Virus record (IMG/VR): IMGVR_UViG_3300005913_001201
Span: 1 to 21,142 of that record
Direction: 5' to 3' (one strand)
From: a virus
DNA length: 21,142 bases
Shown here piece by piece: positions 6,530 to 14,371 of this stretch. The notes under the pieces were generated by a model. The model was not told the origin of the DNA. It ran no database searches and saw only the letters and a program-made list of their open reading frames with translations. The translations under genes and the position numbers were made by a program. Numbering within the stretch: the stretch's first letter is position 1; each line of letters starts with the position of its first letter.

Positions 6530-6826
6530 ATGATCTTCATTATTGACACAGAAGTTACAGTTACTAAGCAGTACGCTGTTGAGGCTGAGTCCTCCGCAGA
6601 AGCTGTGGAGTATTTAGAAGATGCTGTAAATTCCCATGAGGAGATTGAGGAGTTTAGTGCCACAGAGCCTAGCGAATATGTAGTTCGTTCTCGCCCCGGC
6701 CTTACAGAAGAAGAAGCAGTAAGCCTAATTAAACAAACACTAGAGATTAGTGATGATGATGAAATCTGGAATGATACTATGGTTGAGTCTATGATTTTGT
6801 GGTATGATGAGGAAGCTGATGACTGA
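6530..6826 (+). CDS. Hypothetical small acidic protein
   Basis: A 98-residue very acidic protein. The ATG at 6530 is preferred over 6524, because AAAGGA (6518-6523) touches the first ATG but is six bases from the second. An initial strand (FIIDTEVTVTKQYAVEAES) is followed by helices rich in Glu and Asp and a closing WYDEEADD. It is not recognised. Acidic small proteins in phages are sometimes DNA mimics or inhibitors of host enzymes, but nothing specific supports that here. It lies between the nuclease-like gene and thyA. Confidence 0.6.
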   Translation: MIFIIDTEVTVTKQYAVEAESSAEAVEYLEDAVNSHEEIEEFSATEPSEYVVRSRPGLTEEEAVSLIKQTLEISDDDEIWNDTMVESMILWYDEEADD

Positions 6827-6980
6827 GTATAACGTGCAGGGAGCTTCTTTTTCAGACGTTGAGCGAATTATGACTGCACTTAAGTTATACAAAAACTCTA
6901 CACAACTTATTGTAATAGTCTCAAATGAAGATAAAGAAGATACCTATAATATAGTATATAAATCACTAGCGGAGCTGTAA
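6819..6980 (+). CDS. Hypothetical 53-residue protein
   Basis: A short gene of 53 residues with an ATG at 6819, a GAGG site at 6809-6812, an 8-base overlap with the preceding gene and a TAATG overlap with thyA. It reads MTEYNVQGASFSDVERIMTA, then a beta strand (TQLIVIVSN) and an acidic segment. Without it there would be an unexplained 150-base gap in an otherwise continuous gene chain. It is not recognised. Confidence 0.55.
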   Translation: MTEYNVQGASFSDVERIMTALKLYKNSTQLIVIVSNEDKEDTYNIVYKSLAEL

Positions 6981-7810
6981 TGACTAGGCACGATTCGGAA
7001 TACGCCCTATTAATGAACCATATCCTAGAGTTTGGGGAAGATCGCCCAGATCGAACAGGGACGGGAACTATTGGGGTATTTGGCCCTAAGGTGACCTATA
7101 GAAATATTAATACTTCATTTCCGCTACTTACTACAAAAAAGATTCCGTTCAAAGCAGTTCTTTCAGAGCTACTTTGGTTTCTGTCTGGTAGTGTTAATGA
7201 CTTTGACTTACGTAAGTTAAATGGTACACCGCGTACTATTTGGACTGATAACCTAGAAGCTCCTTACTGGAGGCAGCAAAAAAGCGGCAATCTGGGTAGA
7301 ATCTACGGTGCTCAATGGCGTAATTGGGACGGTATTGACCAAATTAAAAACCTTGAGCATGGATTGCTGCATGACCCTTACAGCCGCCGGCATCTACTAC
7401 AATCTTATAGCCCAACGCAAATCAATAATGCGGCATTACCGGCTTGCCATCTAGTAGCGCAATTTAATGTAACTACTACTGGCGCACTTGATTGTTTAGT
7501 ATATATCAGGTCCAATGATATGTTTCTAGGGCATCCCTTCAATGTCGCCTCATATGCGCTACTAACGTACATGCTGGCCGAAGTTATTGGGTACCATCCG
7601 GGTAATCTTATCATTATGATGGGTGATGCACATATTTATAGAAATCACCTAGAGCAGGTTGAAACTCAGCTAGATCGAGTGGGGCAACAGGGCAATGTAA
7701 AATTACATATCGCACCAGGTAGATATAGCATTTTGGATTATACTATGGAAGATTTTGAGCTGGTGAACTATAACCCAGATCCAGCAATTAAAGCCCCTAT
7801 GGCGGTCTAA
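6980..7810 (+). CDS. thyA: Thymidylate synthase (ThyA type)
   Basis: A 276-residue enzyme that methylates dUMP to dTMP using methylenetetrahydrofolate. All family landmarks are present: DRTGTGT (24-30), PLLTTKK (48-54), ELLWFLSG (63-70), GRIYGAQWR (106-114), the phosphate-binding DPYSRR (132-137), the catalytic Cys156 in LPACH, RSNDMFLGHPFN (178-189) and GDAHIY (215-220). It ends in the typical PMAV. Asn188 in PFN marks a dUMP enzyme; dCMP hydroxymethylases have Asp there. LPACH replaces the commoner LPPCH. The length is normal. The start overlaps the preceding stop, with GGAG at 6971-6974. It lies between ligA and ligB and would supply dTMP for phage replication. Confidence 0.95.
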   Translation: MTRHDSEYALLMNHILEFGEDRPDRTGTGTIGVFGPKVTYRNINTSFPLLTTKKIPFKAVLSELLWFLSGSVNDFDLRKLNGTPRTIWTDNLEAPYWRQQKSGNLGRIYGAQWRNWDGIDQIKNLEHGLLHDPYSRRHLLQSYSPTQINNAALPACHLVAQFNVTTTGALDCLVYIRSNDMFLGHPFNVASYALLTYMLAEVIGYHPGNLIIMMGDAHIYRNHLEQVETQLDRVGQQGNVKLHIAPGRYSILDYTMEDFELVNYNPDPAIKAPMAV

Positions 7811-7823
7811 GGTACACCCCCGA

Positions 7824-7862
7824 AAAATTGTTCTTGACTTTTGGATGTTCTTGGGCTATAAT
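7824..7862 (+). promoter_or_regulatory. Promoter P2 before ligB (sigma70 type)
   Basis: TTGACT at 7834-7839 and a perfect TATAAT at 7857-7862 are separated by 17 bases, behind an A-rich tract. The 15 bases AAAATTGTTCTTGAC (7824-7838) recur exactly before the primase gene. The predicted start at about 7869 gives an 18-base leader containing the ligB ribosome site. Confidence 0.85.
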
Positions 7863-7886
7863 ATACAAACATTGAAGGAAAGATGT

Positions 7887-8609
7887 ATGAAGATCGAAGC
7901 ACCAACTAATTGTCCATCTTGTGACTTTGAGCTTGAGACTGATAACTCTATCCTTTACTGTCGTAACTCTGAGTGTCCTGCACAAGGGCATAAATTAGTT
8001 GAAAATTTTGCTAAGGGCATGAAGATCCTAGGATTGGGCCCTGTAGCAATTAAAAAACTAGGCTTGTTCAATATTCCTGATATATATGCAAAGACGGAAG
8101 ATGAACTAATTCAGACGTTGGGTTCAGCCTTAGGAAGTAAGCTTTACAAAAATATTCAAGTATCAAAAACAGCTTCACTAAACCAAGCGCTGCCCACACT
8201 AGGAATACCACTTATTGGGAAAACAGCCACAGATAAGATATGTGCCAGCGGACTTACCAGGTTTGACTGGCTCACAGAAGAAATAGCTAACAAAGCTCTA
8301 GGGCCTAAAGCTGCAGCCAGCCTCATTAAATATTTTGAGTCTGGTGCTTGGAAGGAGTTACCGTTCTCCTTACTTGTCGAAACAAAAACTAAAACAAGCG
8401 GTAAGACTGTATGCATAACAGGCAAACTAACCTCTTTCAAAACCAAAGCTGAAGCCGCAAAGTATCTAACTGAGAAGGGATACCAAGTAGTGGATAGCGT
8501 GACAAAAACAACTGAGATTCTAGTGAATGAGTCTGGTATTGAAAGCTCTAAAACCAAAAAAGCGAGTGCAAATGGCACTCAAATTGTTAACAATATAAAG
8601 GACCTATAA
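7887..8609 (+). CDS. ligB: NAD-dependent DNA ligase, subunit B (zinc finger, HhH, BRCT domains)
   Basis: A 240-residue C-terminal half of the ligase. ATG 7887 is chosen because it follows AAGGAA (7875-7880) and lies downstream of P2; the in-frame ATG at 7845 is inside the promoter. A four-Cys zinc finger (C9, C12, C25, C30: CPSC and CRNSECPAQ) is followed by helix-hairpin-helix repeats (KILGLGPVAIKKL and LGIPLIGKTATDKI). A BRCT domain from about residue 170 contains GKTVCITGKL and YLTEKGYQVVDSV. It lacks the nucleotidyltransferase core, so it must act together with LigA to bind and encircle nicked DNA, as inferred for T5. It has its own promoter, unlike the genes between the two halves. Confidence 0.88.
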   Translation: MKIEAPTNCPSCDFELETDNSILYCRNSECPAQGHKLVENFAKGMKILGLGPVAIKKLGLFNIPDIYAKTEDELIQTLGSALGSKLYKNIQVSKTASLNQALPTLGIPLIGKTATDKICASGLTRFDWLTEEIANKALGPKAAASLIKYFESGAWKELPFSLLVETKTKTSGKTVCITGKLTSFKTKAEAAKYLTEKGYQVVDSVTKTTEILVNESGIESSKTKKASANGTQIVNNIKDL

Positions 8610-8612
8610 ATA

Positions 8613-9341
8613 ATGTCAGCACTACCAAAATGGGATGAAACCCGCACAGAAACACTCCGCAACTTTGTTGGAGACGAAAGCCCTATCTCGCTATCAACTG
8701 TAGCAGAAGCTGCTACAGAGCTTGAAACCTCGACTCGTTCGATCGCTGCAAAGCTGCGTAAACTGGGCTATGAAGTAGAGAAAGTTACTACTACACCATC
8801 GCGTACCTTCACTGGTGTGCAGGAAGAAGAACTTCGCGCTTTCCTAGTAGCCAACGAAGACAAGTACACGTTTGAAGAAATTGCCGGAGCTTTTGCTGCT
8901 GGGAATTTCTCCGCCAAGCAAATTCAAGGTAAAATCCTTTCTATGGAATTTACTCACCTTGTAAAGCCTGCGGAAAAGAAAGTGTACGAGCGTACTTATG
9001 ATGATGCTGCAGAAGCAACGATTATCAAAATGGCTAATGCCGGTGCCTTCCTAGAAGATATTGCCGAAGCTGTTGGTCGTACGACACAGTCAGTACGTGG
9101 TAAAGCTCTTTCACTTCTGCGCGTTAGCAAAATCGAAGCAATTCCTTCGCCTAAGAACGTTGCAAAAGCAATCGATCCTTTCCAGGGTCTAGACACCACA
9201 GCACATACAGTTGCTGAGATTGCTACAAAGATTGAAAAGACTGAGCGTGGCGTTAAGACCATGCTTACTCGTCGCGGCCTAGTAGCAAAAGACTACGATG
9301 GAGCTGCTAAAAAAGCAAAAGCTGATGCAGCAGCCGCTTAA
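8613..9341 (+). CDS. D5: D5-like DNA-binding protein
   Basis: A 242-residue basic/Ala-rich protein with three repeated helix-turn-helix-like segments: STVAEAATELETSTRSIAAKL (27-47), FEEIAGAFAAGNFSAKQIQGKI (around 90-111) and LEDIAEAVGRTTQSVRGKAL (around 148-167). A fourth, weaker copy is near VAEIATKIEKTERGVKTML. Size, repeats and position just before the DnaB-type helicase gene match T5 gpD5, a double-strand DNA-binding protein needed for replication and late transcription. All 13 Arg codons are CGT or CGC, whereas AGA dominates in genes such as phoH, which suggests high expression. An intrinsic terminator follows directly. The identity is from remembered family pattern and gene order. Confidence 0.7.
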   Translation: MSALPKWDETRTETLRNFVGDESPISLSTVAEAATELETSTRSIAAKLRKLGYEVEKVTTTPSRTFTGVQEEELRAFLVANEDKYTFEEIAGAFAAGNFSAKQIQGKILSMEFTHLVKPAEKKVYERTYDDAAEATIIKMANAGAFLEDIAEAVGRTTQSVRGKALSLLRVSKIEAIPSPKNVAKAIDPFQGLDTTAHTVAEIATKIEKTERGVKTMLTRRGLVAKDYDGAAKKAKADAAAA

Positions 9342-9364
9342 TTACTAACTGTAAGTAGAGAAAG

Positions 9365-9397
9365 CGGGACGTAGTAATAAGCTGCGTCCCGTTTTTT
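9365..9397 (+). terminator. Intrinsic terminator after the D5-like gene
   Basis: CGGGACGTAG (9365-9374) pairs with CTGCGTCCCG (9382-9391), ten pairs including one G-U, with a seven-base loop. TTTTTT follows at 9392-9397. Upstream A residues allow some extension. The next gene begins only 13 bases later. Confidence 0.9.
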
Positions 9398-9410
9398 GTC
9401 GGAGAAAACT

Positions 9411-10754
9411 TTGGACCTTGCTAGTGCACTATTAAAGCAAATAATTAGCCAGCAAGACATAGCTACTTGGACTCTTTTAAGACAAAACTATTTACCACCC
9501 GAATATAAAGAATTTCATAAACGAGTCGGATCCTTTGTGGATAGATTCGGTAAGGTTCCTACCTTTGAAGAACTGAAGTTCGACGCTCACGGGAAGCAAC
9601 TTCAACAAAAGATCGCTATTGTAGAACTCGTTGAGGTTGAAGCCGACGCGGAGATACTTCTAGAGTTTCTAAAAAGTGATTACGCCAACCAGCTAACTAT
9701 GGATGGCATTGATAAGTTGTTAGATAAATCCGTTGCCTTTGAGACCCCTACAGATAGTATAGAGGCTCTACAAGTCATTGTCCAAGATATCGAAGACAAG
9801 ATTGATATTGATACTGGCGGCGAAAGTATGCAAAGAATTGAGCTGTTTGAGTCTGAGGAGGCTATGTCTAGTCGTGTTACTCTGGGGCTAAATACAGAGT
9901 ACGACGCGAATATTCAGTTTAGCCCGGAAGACCTAGTTCTGCTCGGCGGTAGACGCGGTGCGGGTAAATCCATTGTATGTGCTAATTTAGTTGCTGATAG
10001 TTACGAAAAAGACGAGTCAGCTATGTATTTTACCATAGAAATGAACCAGCGGGAAACGCTGCAACGTATTGTTTCTATGAGCGCTAGAGTGTCACATTAT
10101 AGGTTGAAAAACAGAACGCTCCACCCAGATGAGTTACAACGAGTAGCTAAGTGGTGGTCTGCCAGATATATTGATGGTGAAGAATTTTACGAAAAACACT
10201 ACAGCTTAGAACTTGCTTTCGATGAGTATCATAGTAAGCTATGTAAGTTGCCCCTAAAAGATACTAGGTTTGATATTATTTATGATTCACAGCTTACTAT
10301 CCCTAAACTACAGTCTGAACTAGAGCGTAAAGTACCAATACTACGGCCTAAAAAGATTATTGTAGACTACCTAAACAAAGTTCAGCTACACGCTTCCCCA
10401 TCTAAGCGTGGGCAGTTTGACTGGACTGAGCAAATTGAAGTTGCTGATAAGCTAAAGAAGTTAGCACAAAAATACAAAGTGCCGATCTTCGCGCCGTACC
10501 AAACTGATGCTAGTGGGGAGGCACGCTTCGCCAAGGGTATCTTAGACGCTGCAGATGCTTCCTTTTCTCTAGATGCCCATACCAAAGATGATATGGCTAT
10601 TACGTTTAACTGTACAAAAATGCGTAGTAACGATGAAGTTAATTTTTGTAGTGTTATGGATTGGGAAACTCTCAAGCTTGGTCCACAAACTGCGATTATT
10701 AAAGAAAAAGATGAAGATGCCGAGGAAATAGCAGATGGGCCAACGCCTTGGTAA
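9411..10754 (+). CDS. Replicative DNA helicase, DnaB/RecA-fold type
   Basis: A 447-residue ring-helicase-type ATPase that would unwind DNA at the fork. The start is TTG 9411, six bases after GGAG (9401-9404); the earlier TTG at 9396 lies in the terminator T-run. Residues 1-150 are helical, like a DnaB N-terminal region. Then come the Walker A GGRRGAGKS (179-187, K186), YFTIEMNQRE around 206-215 (the DnaB H1a-like E-M segment) and Walker B IIVDYLNKV (316-324). Further on, FAPYQTDASGEAR resembles the DnaB H3 loop, where Gln contacts phosphate. It sits between D5 and primase, as in T5. A terminator with no promoter after it precedes this gene, so expression depends on read-through. Confidence 0.85.
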   Translation: MDLASALLKQIISQQDIATWTLLRQNYLPPEYKEFHKRVGSFVDRFGKVPTFEELKFDAHGKQLQQKIAIVELVEVEADAEILLEFLKSDYANQLTMDGIDKLLDKSVAFETPTDSIEALQVIVQDIEDKIDIDTGGESMQRIELFESEEAMSSRVTLGLNTEYDANIQFSPEDLVLLGGRRGAGKSIVCANLVADSYEKDESAMYFTIEMNQRETLQRIVSMSARVSHYRLKNRTLHPDELQRVAKWWSARYIDGEEFYEKHYSLELAFDEYHSKLCKLPLKDTRFDIIYDSQLTIPKLQSELERKVPILRPKKIIVDYLNKVQLHASPSKRGQFDWTEQIEVADKLKKLAQKYKVPIFAPYQTDASGEARFAKGILDAADASFSLDAHTKDDMAITFNCTKMRSNDEVNFCSVMDWETLKLGPQTAIIKEKDEDAEEIADGPTPW

Positions 10755-10791
10755 AATTGTTCTTGACAGCTAACTTAAACTATGCTATATT
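10753..10791 (+). promoter_or_regulatory. Promoter P3 before the primase gene (sigma70 type, extended -10)
   Basis: A consensus TTGACA at 10763-10768 and TATATT at 10786-10791 are separated by 17 bases, with TG at 10783-10784 making an extended -10. AAAATTGTTCTTGAC at 10753-10767 is identical to P2 and overlaps the helicase stop codon. The predicted start at about 10798 is only four bases before the primase ATG. Confidence 0.85.
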
Positions 10792-10801
10792 AAGGTTATA
10801 A

Positions 10802-11647
10802 ATGACACCCTTAGAACTACTTGAAAAGCAGAATATACCCTACAAAGCGCAGGGTAGAGACTTCCTTATACCATGCCTCAACCCAGCACATGAGGATACT
10901 AATCCCTCTATGCGGGTTGATAGTATAACTGGAATTTTCCACTGTTTTTCTTGTGGTTATAAGGGTAATATTTTAACTAGGTATAATGTAGCAGTATCTA
11001 AACTGCACATGTCTAGAGAGCGTCTAAAAGAGAAATTGAACACAATTCGTATGGAGACTGTAGGGCTTACTATACCTGAAGATGCGGTTTACTGGGATAA
11101 AGATTATCGTAATATATCAGCAGCTACATATAGAAAGTTTAAAGCCTTTACCTATGAGGGTGAAGAGTTTATAAACTATCTAGTATTCCCTATCTTTGAT
11201 ATTACAGGTAAAATTTCTTGTTTCGTGGGTAGAAATCTAGATGACTTTGCTAAGCCAAAATATAAAGTGTATCCTAGAAAAGCATATGTTCCTATTTACC
11301 CCCTGACTGCTAAGCCGATCATGGGCTCAGTCGTACTAGTAGAGGGTATCTTTGATATGCTTAATCTACACGATAAAGGGATTACAAATGCTATGTGCGT
11401 ATTTGGCACACAAACTGTTACAGAAGAAAAACTAAGATTAATTCAGCTACTTGGCACTCAAACTATACATGTATTCTTTGATGGCGATGAGGCTGGAGAA
11501 ACTGCTGCGGAAAAGTTGAAAGATGTAATTTATGAACTTGGAATGAAGTCAGAAAACATCTACTGGAAAGACAGAGACCCAGGTAGTTTAAGCGCAACTC
11601 AAATAGAAAGGCTAGCAAAGAATAAATGGCCAATGTACTTCTCGTAG
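10802..11647 (+). CDS. DNA primase (CHC2 zinc finger + TOPRIM)
   Basis: A 281-residue DnaG-type primase that would lay RNA primers for the phage polymerase. The CHC2 zinc ribbon has C25, H30, C48 and C51 (IPCLNPAHED and FHCFSCGYKGN). A primase core segment with FPIFDITGKISCFVGRNLDD (129-148) and the TOPRIM motifs VLVEGIFD (178-185, E181) and FFDGDEAG (225-232, D227 and D229) follow. It lacks the C-terminal helicase-interaction domain of full bacterial DnaG, so it is compact, as in phages with a separate helicase. ATG 10802 is six bases after AAGG, but P3 predicts a transcript starting at about 10798, which would omit that site. It overlaps the polymerase gene by 22 bases. Confidence 0.88.
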   Translation: MTPLELLEKQNIPYKAQGRDFLIPCLNPAHEDTNPSMRVDSITGIFHCFSCGYKGNILTRYNVAVSKLHMSRERLKEKLNTIRMETVGLTIPEDAVYWDKDYRNISAATYRKFKAFTYEGEEFINYLVFPIFDITGKISCFVGRNLDDFAKPKYKVYPRKAYVPIYPLTAKPIMGSVVLVEGIFDMLNLHDKGITNAMCVFGTQTVTEEKLRLIQLLGTQTIHVFFDGDEAGETAAEKLKDVIYELGMKSENIYWKDRDPGSLSATQIERLAKNKWPMYFS

Positions 11648-13929
11648 AGACTAAACCCTCTAGAAACACTTTTTCAGACTTTGAGTTTGACTTTGATAGG
11701 GTTACTCTTACAAGTGATCCTAACCTAAAGAAAGTACTAAAAAAAGATGTAGAGATTGAAAAGTCTCTAGCAGATAAATATGACTGGGTAATTCTAGTCG
11801 GCTCTGAAGCTTTTAAATTCTTTACAGGCAAAGGCTCTATTATGGAGTACGCAGGTAAGGTAATTGATGATAAATTTATTGCCACTATTAATCCAGCTAT
11901 GTTAGCTTTTAAACCAGAGGCTCGCCCCATGTGGGAAGGCTCTGTTAAATCTATTAATGAATATATAACCGGCAAGAAGATTGTGCGTAAATATGACGCA
12001 TCTAACTTCTTTGGGATTACGGATGAAAAACAAGCTCTTGAGTATATCCAGAAAGTATCAGACTACCCATTCTCGTACGTTGGCCTCGATTCTGAGACTA
12101 GTGCTCTATACCCCCGTGATGGCCATATGCTTGGCATTTCTCTTTGTGGTTCGCATAATACTGGCGCTTATATTTCAACTGACTGCATTTCCGAAGATGT
12201 GTTTGATGCTCTTCAAGCTCTCTTTAAGAAAAAGACTGTCGTCTTCCACAACGCGAAATTCGACTTAGCCTGGTTTCAATTTCATTTTGGATTTGAGTTC
12301 CCAGCTGTCGAAGATACAATGCTACTGCATTATGTTCTCGACGAACGTCCTGGCAATCATGGTCTTAAAGGACTTGCACTTCAATATACTGAGTACGGAG
12401 ACTATGAAGAACCTCTGTATGAATTTATTAAAGAGTACTGCTCTAAGCATGGCATTCTTAAAAGTGACTTTTCTTGGGACCTAATTCCATTCGATATGAT
12501 GGTAGAGTACGCTGCGATTGACTCCTGCGTCACTTTTATGCTCTTTGATAAGTTTAAGCGTGCTGTAGAAGCCAACCCTAAACTTAATGAAGTATATAAT
12601 AATATCCTAATTCCAGGCATGCGCTTCCTAGTAGATGTTCAGGATAACGGAGTCCCATTCTCTAGGGACAGACTGTCCTTCTCACAACGTGTTATGGAGG
12701 CACGTCTTGAGAAAGCACGAGCGGAACTTTATGAATACGAAGAAATTGCCAAATTTGAAGAGTACCAGGGTGCACCCTTTAACCCTAACTCAGTACAACA
12801 ACTTAGAAAACTACTATTCGACTTTATTGGCCTTAAGCCGACAGGGATCAAAACCGGACAAGGAGCAGACTCCACCAACGCAGAAGTACTAGAGATCCTA
12901 GCAGAACAGCATCCAGTGCCTGCTCTGATTATGAAGATTCGAAAAGATAGTAAAATCAAGAATACATATCTTGATAAAATCCTTCCGCAGCTTGATCGCG
13001 ATGATCGTCTGCGTACTAACTTCAACCTGCATAGTACTACCTCAGGGCGTCTATCCTCTAGTGGTAAACTAAATATGCAACAGCTTCCTCGTGATGAGTC
13101 GGCTGTTAAAGGTTGTATACAAGCCCGTCCTGGATATAAGATCGTATCAATGGACCTTAGAACTGCTGAAGTTTATATTGCAGCAGTGTTGTCTCAAGAT
13201 AAAGAACTTATGGCCGTCTTCCAAGAAGGCGGAGACTTCCACAGCACTATGGCTAAGAGAGTGTTTAAACTCCCATGCCCAGTGGAAGAAGTCAAAGACA
13301 CTTACCCGCTACAGAGACAAGCAGCAAAAGCTGTTACCTTTGGTATCCTGTATGGTGCTAAAGCTAATAAAATCTCCATGCAGGTTACTAAGGACTCAGG
13401 AACTTATTTCAGCAAAGCAGAAGCTCAGGAAGTTATTGATGAATACTTTAAAACTTTCCGGGGCCTTGCCAAGTGGCTTAAACGTGCAGAGGACCAGATC
13501 CTCACACAAGGCTTTACTTACAGTCATTTTGGCCGTAAGCGTCGTCTTCGCAACATCAAGAGTGATAATGCGGGTCTAGTGGCACATGAAGTTCGATCGG
13601 GTATTAACTTTTTGATTCAATCTCCTTCATCAGATATCAACCTGTTAGGTGCTATTGAAGCAGAAAAGATTATTAGAAAAACGGGTATGGATGCTAAGAT
13701 CTTTGCCCTAGTTCATGACTCTGTACTTGCAGAAGTGCGTGAAGATCAAGTAGACCAATACTGTGCTATACTGGATGCTTGTATCAAGACAGATAGGGGT
13801 CTAACTATCCCTAACTGTCCTATTGGAACTGACTTTGAAGTTGGAGAAGACTACTCATTCGGTAAGTTTAGGAAAGTATACCTTGATAACAATAACGACG
13901 TACAGTTCGATAAAGTTTCCGGTTTATAA
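11626..13929 (+). CDS. DNA polymerase, family A, with 3'-5' exonuclease
   Basis: A 767-residue T5-like replicative polymerase. Residues 1-115 resemble a degenerate uracil-DNA glycosylase fold (WVILVGSEAFKFFTG, then FIATINPAMLAF). The DnaQ-like proofreading domain has YVGLDSETSA (D155, E157), FHNAKFD (D213) and YAAIDS (Y295, D299), all intact. The polymerase domain has TTSGRLSS (471-478), motif A SMDLRTAEVY (D510, E515), motif B RQAAKAVTFGILYG (R564, K568, F572, Y576) and motif C LVHDS (D698). Phe572 matches Taq F667. Motif A has Tyr where Pol I has Arg, and motif C has HDS rather than HDE. The core ends with FEVGEDYSFGKF. The weak ribosome site inside the primase gene suggests coupling. Confidence 0.92.
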   Translation: MANVLLVETKPSRNTFSDFEFDFDRVTLTSDPNLKKVLKKDVEIEKSLADKYDWVILVGSEAFKFFTGKGSIMEYAGKVIDDKFIATINPAMLAFKPEARPMWEGSVKSINEYITGKKIVRKYDASNFFGITDEKQALEYIQKVSDYPFSYVGLDSETSALYPRDGHMLGISLCGSHNTGAYISTDCISEDVFDALQALFKKKTVVFHNAKFDLAWFQFHFGFEFPAVEDTMLLHYVLDERPGNHGLKGLALQYTEYGDYEEPLYEFIKEYCSKHGILKSDFSWDLIPFDMMVEYAAIDSCVTFMLFDKFKRAVEANPKLNEVYNNILIPGMRFLVDVQDNGVPFSRDRLSFSQRVMEARLEKARAELYEYEEIAKFEEYQGAPFNPNSVQQLRKLLFDFIGLKPTGIKTGQGADSTNAEVLEILAEQHPVPALIMKIRKDSKIKNTYLDKILPQLDRDDRLRTNFNLHSTTSGRLSSSGKLNMQQLPRDESAVKGCIQARPGYKIVSMDLRTAEVYIAAVLSQDKELMAVFQEGGDFHSTMAKRVFKLPCPVEEVKDTYPLQRQAAKAVTFGILYGAKANKISMQVTKDSGTYFSKAEAQEVIDEYFKTFRGLAKWLKRAEDQILTQGFTYSHFGRKRRLRNIKSDNAGLVAHEVRSGINFLIQSPSSDINLLGAIEAEKIIRKTGMDAKIFALVHDSVLAEVREDQVDQYCAILDACIKTDRGLTIPNCPIGTDFEVGEDYSFGKFRKVYLDNNNDVQFDKVSGL

Positions 13930-14371
13930 GCTCCCCGCTGAACCTCTGGTTAGAAATGGCCTAGTGGTCAGCGAAGGAAGACTAATTGACGATAGAAACG
14001 TCAAGGGAGATACTTTAGGGGAGAGGAGACTAAAAACTACCCTAAAGAAGTCTAGAATATCCACATATAAAGCGGATATAATCTCTTTAATAAAAGGCAC
14101 TAATGCCACAGAATCGTGGTACATTGATTATTATGGTACTGTATTCTGCTATAGGAAAACTAGAACAGAGAGAGTCTTGTGCCATAGAATCACTAAAATA
14201 ACACCAATGGACACTTATAGTGTATTATCTCTAGAAGGTATTGATTTTCCTTTCCTGGTGCCAAGGCCGCCTACTGGTAGCTTTGCTCAAGTTATCTATA
14301 TAGGAGACTTTCCATGGAAGATACTAAATACTGTGCCAATGCGAGTTAAAAGTACCACTAAGAAAGTATAA
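13883..14371 (+). CDS. Hypothetical protein between polymerase and PhoH genes
   Basis: About 162 residues, not recognised. There is no ATG near the start of this frame. TTG 13883 is preferred because AGGAAAG (13870-13876) lies at a suitable distance, giving a 47-base overlap with the polymerase gene. TTG 13823 would overlap by 107 bases, and an ATA at 13910 is also possible. After the start, KFPVYKLPAEPLV and EGRLIDDR look like the beginning of the folded part. The middle is basic (ERRLKTTLKKSRISTYKADI). The C-terminal half is beta-rich with aromatics (WYIDYYGTVFCYRKTRTE). The position in the replication cluster suggests an accessory DNA-metabolism role, with no direct evidence. Confidence 0.6.
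   Translation: MITITTYSSIKFPVYKLPAEPLVRNGLVVSEGRLIDDRNVKGDTLGERRLKTTLKKSRISTYKADIISLIKGTNATESWYIDYYGTVFCYRKTRTERVLCHRITKITPMDTYSVLSLEGIDFPFLVPRPPTGSFAQVIYIGDFPWKILNTVPMRVKSTTKKV

Noticed and set aside
6543-6571. TTGACA at about 6543 as a promoter in the 6530 gene
   Set aside because: No acceptable -10 box lies 16-18 bases downstream, and it is within coding sequence.
7845-7886. Upstream ATG 7845 as the ligB start
   Set aside because: It falls between the -35 and -10 boxes of P2 and has no ribosome site; ATG 7887 has both a leader and AAGGAA.
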